Position numbers and translations under genes: made by a program. The notes below the pieces were generated by a model. That model saw only the letters and a list, made by a program, of their open reading frames with translations. It was not told where the DNA came from and searched no databases. From Nitrosopumilaceae archaeon (GTDB lineage Archaea; Thermoproteota; Nitrososphaeria; Nitrososphaerales; Nitrosopumilaceae): DNA of 12,350 nucleotides. The stretch spans positions 1 through 12,350 of the forward strand of contig JAHRAP010000032.1 of the NCBI GenBank assembly GCA_020027255.1, given 5' to 3'. The first letter of the stretch is position 1, and each line of letters starts with the position of its first letter. This document shows, in pieces, positions 7,341-12,350 of the stretch.

Positions 7341-7577
7341 ATGATAAAGTTTTTAGTTATTTTAATAATTAGTGTGATAGTTTTGTTGTTTTTGAGCAAC
7401 TATAATAAAGATAATTTGACAGATAATAATGTTATAAATAAGGATACATACATCAAAAAATTAAACCAAGAAAATTTGGGCAACAACAAAAATGTAAAAT
7501 ATATGAATTTTGATGTTGTTAAAAAATCTGAGTATATGATTAATGATTTTAAAACAAATTTCGTAGATGGGTTTTAA
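7341..7577 (+). CDS. Small single-span membrane protein, unknown function
   Basis: This 78-residue protein has one strongly hydrophobic N-terminal helix (about residues 3-19, FLVILIISVIVLLFL), followed by a polar Asn/Lys-rich tail of about 58 residues with no recognised motif. The helix could be a membrane anchor or an uncleaved signal sequence; no clear cleavage or lipobox site is visible. ATG at 7341 is used; an ATG eight bases earlier is out of frame and stops after three codons. A TTTTAAATAA element near 7313-7322 is a possible promoter. Its TAA overlaps the TAA of the convergent UPF0201 gene by two bases (7575-7576). It could be lineage-specific. That it is a real gene is likely but not certain. 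Confidence 0.55.
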   Translation: MIKFLVILIISVIVLLFLSNYNKDNLTDNNVINKDTYIKKLNQENLGNNKNVKYMNFDVVKKSEYMINDFKTNFVDGF

Positions 7578-7981
7578 TTATTTTTTGCTCCTGTCAGCCA
7601 TGTTATTAATGCTAGTATATCTGTAGAAGAAATGTTTAATTTAATTGGGCCTAAAGGCGACTCATCAATATCGTTACATATCATAATTGAATTTGCGTAT
7701 GCAGCTTGTTTATTCAAATAAATCCATGTTTGATTATCATATAAATTGTTATAAAGCTTAGATTCATAGATTTTATGCGTTTTACGAATAGAAATTGCAT
7801 TATGGATTTTTAGCAGTGAATCTATATTATTTGATGTGGCGTAGATATTGCCGTTAGTTATTTTTACTACAGCATTTAAAATAATGTTATCAATAGAATA
7901 CTTAACTTTTTGTGGATCTTCAGATGGATAAATTATTGAATGTGCATTGATATTACATTTGAGATTTGGAATATCTATCAT
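7574..7981 (-). CDS. UPF0201 family protein (RNA-binding fold, PF01877)
   Basis: This 135-residue protein matches the archaeal UPF0201 family in its conserved blocks: an N-terminal PSEDPQKVKYSIDNI (residues 19-33, the family's P-[ST]-E-D block), then LNKQAAYA (about 89-96) and SPLGPIKLNI (about 107-116), and a WL-T ending. The family belongs to PF01877, a fold also found in a predicted exosome-associated protein, so RNA binding is a reasonable inference with no direct proof. ATG at 7981 lies inside the preceding UPF0200 gene (29-base overlap), which suggests translational coupling. UPF0200 and UPF0201 are neighbours in many archaea as I recall, implying a shared process. Residues 1-9 (MIDIPNLKC) look slightly longer than needed; no later start is favoured. 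Confidence 0.85.
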   Translation of the reverse strand: MIDIPNLKCNINAHSIIYPSEDPQKVKYSIDNIILNAVVKITNGNIYATSNNIDSLLKIHNAISIRKTHKIYESKLYNNLYDNQTWIYLNKQAAYANSIMICNDIDESPLGPIKLNISSTDILALITWLTGAKNN

Positions 7982-8522
7982 ACCAAGTTTTTATTAATTC
8001 ATATGCTTCATTTATTAATTGCGAAATTGTTAGATTATTATTAGAAATGCTTTCATCTGCAAGAGCTATAGCTTCACTTACTCCAATTTCGATTTCTTGT
8101 TTATCACGTTCATCAAAATACTCTTTACAATTGGGATCGTCAGATCTGCCACGAGAATTTAGCAAATCGTATCTTTTGTCTGCAGACGTGTGCACAGAAA
8201 TTATTTTCGTGGGAGCTATTTCTTTTAATGAATTCACTTCATCATATGATCTTATTCCATCAATGATTATGATTTCTAAATCAGATTTTACTATCTTATC
8301 TTTGATTAAATTTGCAATTATTGCAGGTCCGTACTTTGTTCTCATTTCTTTCATTATAATTGCCAGGTTGTGGCGTGTTGGGGAAATATTCTTTGTGTTA
8401 GCAATATCTCTTATTACGTTACCCATATTAATGACATGGAAACCTTTCGACTTCAAACCATTTGCTATTGTAGATTTACCAGCTCCAGGCATCCCAGTTA
8501 TACATATTATTAATTTTACCAA
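7953..8522 (-). CDS. UPF0200 family nucleotide kinase-like P-loop protein
   Basis: This 189-residue protein belongs to the archaeal UPF0200 group, a P-loop family related to adenylate and dephospho-CoA kinases. The Walker A motif is GMPGAGKST (10-18). MGNVIRD (33-39), IDGIRS (88-92 region, Walker B-like), a lid-like RGRSDDP (124-130), ERDKQE (138-143) and EAIALADESISNN (150-162) follow the family pattern. The substrate is not known; dephospho-CoA kinase activity has been proposed for such proteins but should not be assumed. The start is TTG at 8522, directly after an in-frame TAA; it is the only start that keeps the P-loop at residue 10. The last 29 bases overlap UPF0201. It is divergent from the cca operon. 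Confidence 0.85.
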   Translation of the reverse strand: MVKLIICITGMPGAGKSTIANGLKSKGFHVINMGNVIRDIANTKNISPTRHNLAIIMKEMRTKYGPAIIANLIKDKIVKSDLEIIIIDGIRSYDEVNSLKEIAPTKIISVHTSADKRYDLLNSRGRSDDPNCKEYFDERDKQEIEIGVSEAIALADESISNNNLTISQLINEAYELIKTWYDRYSKSQM

Positions 8523-8576
8523 TTAAATTCAATATTTATAATCATCGTAAAAATGTTACAATGTCCATTTCAATAG

Positions 8577-8591
8577 TTATAATAAATAATA
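8577..8591 (+). promoter_or_regulatory. Candidate TATA element of the cca operon
   Basis: TTATAATAAATAATA lies about 42 bases before the ATG of the first ORF, giving a predicted leader of roughly 15-20 bases. A second AT-rich element (TATAAATAT on the minus strand, 8532-8540) faces UPF0200 but is too close to that start codon for normal spacing. Confidence 0.3.
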
Positions 8592-8624
8592 ATAAGAACA
8601 AATACGATAATCAATATTAATAAC

Positions 8625-8933
8625 ATGACAACTATAAATATGATAATAAATATAAAATCAAAATTTAATAACAATTACAAAAAAATTACTAGTAATAATT
8701 TATATACAATATTATTTTTATTCATGATTTCAAAAACGAACGATAGTAAAATAAAACATGTAGGTCATATAATAATCACAAACAATAAAAATATTTCAAA
8801 TGGAATAAATCAATTAAATTATATACTCAAATCAGACATGGATCTGAGTACTGGAACGATACACGGAGCCAACGAATTGTCAGACAATAATTTAACACAT
8901 ACTAATTTACAAACAACCAAAAATGTAAAATGA
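8625..8933 (+). pseudogene. Short Asn-rich ORF, possible decayed RNA 2',3'-cyclic phosphodiesterase (thpR)
   Basis: This open frame of 102 codons overlaps cca by ATGA, as a coupled operon gene would. Its composition (Asn, Ile, Lys, Thr) resembles drifted AT-rich DNA, yet three blocks line up in order with ThpR as I remember it: NNLYTILFLFM (24-34) with ENLHxTLxFLGE, VGHIIITNNKN (46-56) with VxHITLxRVK, and LKSDMDLSTGTIHG (68-81) with KKSxLTPKGPIYE. If so, both catalytic His-x-Thr motifs are lost (Tyr-Thr-Ile and His-Ile-Ile). The length is also about 80 residues short of the usual 180-190, with the loss at the N-terminus and between the two motifs. ThpR beside cca is a known archaeal arrangement, which supports this reading. 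It could instead be an unrelated small gene. Confidence 0.4.
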
Positions 8934-10255
8934 ATGAAATAATTAAGAAAATAAAGAAAATAGCTATACCGTCTACAGAGCTTATAAATGATAAAGATGA
9001 GATTGCAAATATAGCGATAGAACTTGTTAATAAACATGCAGAACAATACTCTCAAATAAAAAGTGTTGAATTTGGAGGTTCTTATGCAAAAGGCACATGG
9101 ATTCCAAGAAGAGCTGATATAGATATTTTTATGAAATTTAAAAATAGAGTGACTAAAAGTGAATTTACTCAAATAACAAAATTGGTGGGTTTCGAATCAC
9201 TAAAAAGATTTCATCCATATACTAGGTATTCGGATCATCCATATGTAGAAGCAACAATTCGAAAGACAAAAATCAATGTTGTACCATGCTATGATGTAAA
9301 ATTAGGTTTATGGAAGAGTGCAGCTGATAGATCAGTATTCCATACAAAATTCATGTTAAAATATCTTTCAAATGAAATGAAAGACGATGTTAGAGTACTT
9401 AAAATGTTTTTGATTAATAATGGCGTATATGGATCAGAAATATTGAAGCAGGGGTTTAGCGGATATGTTACAGAAGTATTCATACATAACTTTAAAAGCT
9501 TTGTTAATTCTGTAAAATCATTATCAAAGTTACAACGCTACCAAATAATAGGTAACACAAATAAAAAATTTAGTACACCCATCACAATAATAGATCCAAT
9601 AGATAATAATAGAAATTTAGCTGCTGCTATTTCATTAGAAAATTTAGGAAAGACAATGTTGATTTGTAGGGCTTTTTTAAATAAACCTTCTATGAAATGT
9701 TTTATACATAGATCCGTACAGAATAAAAAAAATTTAGACAATATAATTATCATTAAATTTTATTATAGTTACAGAAGCCCAGATATATTAGGAGGTCAAA
9801 TCACAAAAACAGTAAATGCTTTAACAAAGCAGATGAACGAATATGGTTTTAAAGTAATACGAAATGCTATTAAAGTAGATAAAAATTATGTAAATTTATT
9901 GTTTCTATTAAAAACTAAAACGTTAAATAAATACTATATTAAAGAAGGGCCCAATGTATTTCATGAATATGAGTGTAATCAATTCATTATGAAAAATGTA
10001 AACAAATCTGATTTAATGTGGATCAATAAAGAGGGTAAAATAGCTGCACTAAGAGAAAGGAAATATATAGATGTTAGACAGTTTTTGGTAGGCTTTTTAA
10101 AAAATAAATTAACTGGAATTTCGTGCGGATTAAAAGATGATATAAAGAAATGGAATGATGTAACATATTTCAATATGCAAAAAAATAAATCACTTAAAAA
10201 TATATTAAATGAACTTATAGTTACTAATGGAGAAGCTTTTCCAACCAATTCATAA
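8930..10255 (+). CDS. cca: CCA-adding tRNA nucleotidyltransferase (archaeal class I)
   Basis: This 441-residue cytoplasmic enzyme adds or repairs the 3' CCA of tRNAs without a nucleic-acid template. The nucleotidyltransferase head carries GGSYAKGT (49-56) and the first two catalytic carboxylates in RADIDIF (Asp63, Asp65). HPY (103-105), VVPCYDV (117-123) and AADRSVFHTKFM (131-142) follow the archaeal pattern. The third catalytic Asp, which I place just before VVPCY (Asp110 of the A. fulgidus enzyme), reads Asn116 here. The remaining body and tail domains are of normal length. ATG at 8930 overlaps the upstream ORF by four bases (ATGA). The downstream kinase gene overlaps its end by 29 bases. 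The tRNA-Pro in this window has no encoded CCA and so needs this activity. Confidence 0.93.
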   Translation: MNEIIKKIKKIAIPSTELINDKDEIANIAIELVNKHAEQYSQIKSVEFGGSYAKGTWIPRRADIDIFMKFKNRVTKSEFTQITKLVGFESLKRFHPYTRYSDHPYVEATIRKTKINVVPCYDVKLGLWKSAADRSVFHTKFMLKYLSNEMKDDVRVLKMFLINNGVYGSEILKQGFSGYVTEVFIHNFKSFVNSVKSLSKLQRYQIIGNTNKKFSTPITIIDPIDNNRNLAAAISLENLGKTMLICRAFLNKPSMKCFIHRSVQNKKNLDNIIIIKFYYSYRSPDILGGQITKTVNALTKQMNEYGFKVIRNAIKVDKNYVNLLFLLKTKTLNKYYIKEGPNVFHEYECNQFIMKNVNKSDLMWINKEGKIAALRERKYIDVRQFLVGFLKNKLTGISCGLKDDIKKWNDVTYFNMQKNKSLKNILNELIVTNGEAFPTNS

Positions 10256-10976
10256 AATCTTAGAACGTCCTTATGCATCAATATTAGGTTATCCTGGCGC
10301 TACCAAAAAGCAAATCGAATCTAGATACATAGAAATTAAAGAGTTAGGTGTAGAAAGTGTATCTTTTTTTGGCAATACTGAAATAAAGTCTGTATCAATT
10401 TTAGGTAAAGGTCATAATGGGTTAATAATATTAGCAAAAAAAAATCACAAAAAGGTCGCTGTGAAAATAAGACGTATAGACTCACAGAGATCTACAATGC
10501 ACAACGAATCTGAGTTTTTGAGAATGGTAAATAGAATAAACATTGGACCTAAATGGATTGCCAATAGCAAGAATTTCATAGTTATGGAATATTTAGATGG
10601 AGAGTTGATAACAGAATGGATTTCTAATGTAATAAGCGGTAAAGAAATTCGTCACATGGTCAGATCAATACTTATAGATTGTTATAATCTAGATAAATTT
10701 GGCATAGATCATGGAGAATTAAATAATATATCTAAGCATGTAATAATTAAAGAAAAGCCAACTATAGTAGATTTTGAAAATGCGAGTAGTAGAAGGAGAA
10801 TGTCAAATGTAACATCTGTAATTCAATATATGTATATAAGCTCTGCAATGTCACAAAAAATAAACTATGGCAATAATATTTCAAAGGAAAAATTAATCAA
10901 ATTGTTGCGAACATACAAGAACAATATTACTGCAAAAAATTTTAACGAGATTCTAACTAGCCTAGAATTGCAATAA
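10227..10976 (+). CDS. COG2112-type atypical serine/threonine kinase
   Basis: This 249-residue protein matches the archaeal COG2112 kinase group, distantly related to RIO and Bud32 kinases. A glycine loop GKGHNG (60-65), the ATP-binding Lys80 (VAVKIRR) and candidate Glu94/Glu96 form the N-lobe. The catalytic loop is DHGELNNISK (161-170) and the metal-binding motif IVDFENAS (180-187) has DFE in place of DFG. These atypical motifs are normal for the group. The hinge region reads FIVMEYLDGEL (117-127). No membrane segment is present. The ATG at 10227 lies inside cca (29-base overlap), so the two are probably translated together. The target is unknown; linkage to cca suggests a role connected with tRNA or translation, but that is inference. 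Confidence 0.85.
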   Translation: MEKLFQPIHKILERPYASILGYPGATKKQIESRYIEIKELGVESVSFFGNTEIKSVSILGKGHNGLIILAKKNHKKVAVKIRRIDSQRSTMHNESEFLRMVNRINIGPKWIANSKNFIVMEYLDGELITEWISNVISGKEIRHMVRSILIDCYNLDKFGIDHGELNNISKHVIIKEKPTIVDFENASSRRRMSNVTSVIQYMYISSAMSQKINYGNNISKEKLIKLLRTYKNNITAKNFNEILTSLELQ

Positions 10977-10983
10977 ATTCATA

Positions 10984-11008
10984 ATAAAAACTTCATTATT
11001 TATTTTCT
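10984..11008. terminator. Candidate transcription termination zone between the kinase gene and tRNA-Pro
   Basis: The 37-base gap between the convergent kinase gene and the tRNA holds a T-rich run on the plus strand (TTCATTATTTATTTTCT, 10992-11008) and TTTTT on the minus strand (10986-10990, just past the tRNA 3' end). Archaeal polymerase stops at such oligo-T tracts. No hairpin is visible; the call is weak. Confidence 0.3.
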
Positions 11009-11013
11009 GGTAG

Positions 11014-11087
11014 TGGGACCAGCAGGATTTGAACCTGCGACCACCAGCACCCCAGGCTGGAATCATACCAATCTAGACTATGGCCCC
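11014..11087 (-). tRNA. tRNA-Pro (anticodon GGG)
   Basis: The reverse complement folds as a full 74-base cloverleaf. Acceptor stem GGGGCCA pairs with TGGTCCC (one G-U). The D arm is GTCT/TGAT around AGATTGGTA, with a U-U mismatch at the inner pair. The anticodon stem is CCAGC/GCTGG around loop CTGGGGT, giving GGG. The variable loop is TGGTC. The T arm is GCAGG/CCTGC around TTCAAAT. The discriminator base is A. No intron is present, and the CCA end is not encoded (CTA follows), so CCA must be added after RNase Z trimming; genes for both enzymes are nearby. Confidence 0.97.
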
Positions 11088-11324
11088 AACACTATTAAAA
11101 ATATAAAATATTATTAAAATATATTATCTTATGTTTTTTGATATTAATTGCCTGACATCATAACATCATACTAATATGAGAATTAACATAATTAATCATA
11201 TCAAAATAAAAAAAATTTATTACATAGATCTTAATTTCATGGTTTGCTAACAAATTGGTTTCAAATGTAGAGATGATGGTTTATAGATCTCCTATCAATT
11301 ACATGTTATCGTCAGTAAACAAAA
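11088..11324. other. Stretch upstream of tRNA-Pro and downstream of the SDR gene; no gene supported
   Basis: Open frames here are 31 codons or shorter and match nothing recognisable. The low-coordinate end carries the tRNA promoter. Two adjacent copies of ACATCATA lie at 11155-11170, and two AGATCT-containing blocks lie near 11225 and 11284; neither has an evident role. Confidence 0.4.
11113..11125 (-). promoter_or_regulatory. Candidate TATA element of tRNA-Pro
   Basis: On the minus strand AATATATTTTAAT is centred about 31 bases upstream of the mature tRNA 5' end, which would place the start site about five bases before it. A second TATTTTATA at 11102-11110 is closer (about 19 bases) and fits less well. 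Confidence 0.4.
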
Positions 11325-12065
11325 TCATAATTTTTGTGATATTGGCCTAATTAATAATTCATTAACATTTACATATTCGGGGCATTTCATAGCGAACATT
11401 ATAGTGTTTGCGATATCTTCAGCTTTAAGTGAAATTAATTTTTTGCTGTTTTCAACAAAGCTTTGTAATGAATCGTCTGTAATTGTGTTAGTTAACTCTG
11501 TATTTACCAATCCTGGTTCAATTACAGTCACTCTAATTGAGTATTTATTACTAAATTCTTGTCTCAGTCCTTCGCTGAATGCATTTATTGCGTGCTTGGT
11601 AGCGCAATATACACTACCAGCTGGAAATATTATTTTGCCTGCTACTGAAGATATATTTATTATGTGCCCAGATTTCTGTTTTAACATATAAGGTATTACA
11701 AATCTAGTGCAATACAAAGTTCCTTTCAGATTAACGTCGATCATTTTATCCCATTCGTCAACTTGCAAATTTTTTATGAAGCTTAATGGCATAATGCCAG
11801 CATTATTTATTAAAAAATCAATATGATCCCATTTTTTAATAACATTTTGTACAAATGAGCCACAGCTTTGTTTTTTAGAAACATCCAATTCTTGAGATAT
11901 AGCTTCGCTTCCATTTTCAATTATTTTGTTCTTTAATTTTTCTAATTTTTTTGTTCTTCTTGCACCAACAGCAATTTTCATTTTGCTTTTTGATAAGCGT
12001 AATGCAGTAGCGTAACCAATTCCACTACTTGCGCCTGTAATAACAACCACTTTATTTTTTAACAT
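11325..12065 (-). CDS. SDR-family NADP-dependent oxidoreductase (COG4221-like)
   Basis: This 246-residue cytoplasmic protein is a classical short-chain dehydrogenase/reductase with a Rossmann fold. It shows the cofactor motif TGASSGIG (10-17), Arg36/Arg37 after the second strand (VGARR, favouring NADP(H)), NNAG (87-90), catalytic Ser139 or Ser140 (NISSVAG), Tyr153 and Lys157 (YCATKHA) and EPGLVNTELT (183-192). The C-terminal run, from AEDIANTIMFAM to VNVNELLIRPISQ, is typical of the YdfG/COG4221 group, which acts on hydroxy acids or small alcohols; the substrate here is unknown. Two in-frame ATGs exist. I prefer 12065 (MLKNKVVVITGA), because SDRs normally start a few residues before the first strand and a TTTATTT element at 12103-12109 would start transcription near 12080. 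The other, at 12089, adds eight residues (MPHKLQIT). It lies downstream of the membrane-protein gene on the same strand. Confidence 0.88.
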   Translation of the reverse strand: MLKNKVVVITGASSGIGYATALRLSKSKMKIAVGARRTKKLEKLKNKIIENGSEAISQELDVSKKQSCGSFVQNVIKKWDHIDFLINNAGIMPLSFIKNLQVDEWDKMIDVNLKGTLYCTRFVIPYMLKQKSGHIINISSVAGKIIFPAGSVYCATKHAINAFSEGLRQEFSNKYSIRVTVIEPGLVNTELTNTITDDSLQSFVENSKKLISLKAEDIANTIMFAMKCPEYVNVNELLIRPISQKL

Positions 12066-12124
12066 GGTAATTTGTAATTTATGTGGCATATATTATCGTT
12101 GATTTATTTTTCTTGATAATGAAT

Positions 12125-12350
12125 TTAGTGTTTATTGAAGTTTTTAGATTGATACAACAACGCTATTGCTAATGAAAATAGAACAGTGGAAGTAATCCAA
12201 TGGGGTTCTATCACAACCAAATAAGCTATACCGAAAATTATTAATGATAAAGCTTGAAATAATAATTTAGATCTTGAATATATTTTAGTAATTTTGTAAA
12301 TAATTTCTATGGTCAATAGAGGTATTACAGGATATATGGTTAATAAAATA
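12125..12350 (-). CDS. Small multi-span membrane protein, 3' part (runs off the right edge)
   Basis: The minus-strand frame ending at TAA (12125-12127) stays open to the window edge. A TTG at 12316 would give 63 residues, but codons upstream continue as a hydrophobic helix (LLTIYPVIPLLTIEIIYKI), so the real start is probably outside the window. Three membrane segments are visible: the partial first one, LLFQALSLIIFGIAYLVVI, and TSTVLFSLAIALLY, with a short polar tail (QSKNFNKH). No conserved motif or family is recognised. It lies just upstream of the SDR gene on the same strand and could share its transcript. Confidence 0.5.
   Translation of the reverse strand, partial: ILLTIYPVIPLLTIEIIYKITKIYSRSKLLFQALSLIIFGIAYLVVIEPHWITSTVLFSLAIALLYQSKNFNKH

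Noticed and set aside
7966..8526. 186-codon plus-strand frame opposite UPF0200
   Set aside because: It is the exact antisense of a gene with P-loop and lid motifs; length is a by-product of codon bias.
8819..9172. 117-codon minus-strand frame over the thpR-like ORF and the cca 5' end
   Set aside because: Antisense to the GGSYxKGT catalytic region of cca; Phe/Tyr-rich composition typical of shadow frames.
11014..11087. tRNA-Pro as an integration site for a mobile element
   Set aside because: No integrase gene or duplicated tRNA 3' end is visible in the window.
11155..11170. Two adjacent ACATCATA copies, considered as a CRISPR-like or satellite repeat
   Set aside because: Only two 8-base copies, no spacers, no cas genes; chance level in AT-rich DNA.
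11140..11260. Minus-strand TTG frame of about 31 codons, and a plus-strand ATG frame of 24 codons, upstream of tRNA-Pro
   Set aside because: Short, AT-driven peptides with no motif or convincing promoter.

Overview
This window is a strongly AT-rich archaeal chromosome segment, most likely from an ammonia-oxidising thaumarchaeon (Nitrososphaerota, Nitrosopumilus-like). It encodes a transcription factor B, an archaeal class I CCA-adding enzyme, the archaeal pair UPF0200/UPF0201, a COG2112 kinase and an archaeal PRPP synthase. Genes are close-packed, Shine-Dalgarno-like sites are rare, TATA-like elements sit near start codons, and many starts are TTG. The assignment rests on remembered gene families and base composition, not on a database search.

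Layout. The left edge (minus strand) holds the 5' end of queE, a radical-SAM enzyme of deazaguanine/archaeosine synthesis, cut by the window. A non-coding stretch follows, and then a 31-residue C2H2 zinc-finger micro-gene on the plus strand, with its own TATA element and a perfect 9+9 bp palindrome lying over its predicted transcription start and start codon. On the minus strand come a hemerythrin-like protein, a TFB and a KamA-like radical SAM protein. A perfect 29-bp palindrome lies between tfb and the hemerythrin gene.

From 3650 the plus strand carries an MscS-type channel, PRPP synthase (prs), RNase Z (rnz) and a small single-span membrane protein. The last of these runs tail-to-tail, with overlapping stop codons, into the minus-strand pair UPF0200-UPF0201. 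Divergent from that pair is a plus-strand operon: a short Asn-rich ORF that looks like a decayed thpR, then cca, then a COG2112 kinase. A minus-strand tRNA-Pro(GGG), an SDR oxidoreductase and the 3' part of a small membrane-protein gene that runs off the right edge complete the window.

How the genes fit together. A large share concerns RNA maturation. RNase Z cuts the tRNA 3' trailer, CCA-adding enzyme adds the terminus (the tRNA-Pro here lacks encoded CCA), QueE feeds archaeosine synthesis, and UPF0201 is an RNA-binding-fold protein. PRPP synthase supplies nucleotide precursors. TFB and hemerythrin form a minus-strand pair that may be oxygen- or stress-related. The most noteworthy points are the autoregulation-like zinc-finger micro-gene, the 29-bp palindrome at the hemerythrin promoter, the apparent loss of both catalytic motifs in the thpR-like ORF, and an Asn at the expected third catalytic Asp of the CCA-adding enzyme.
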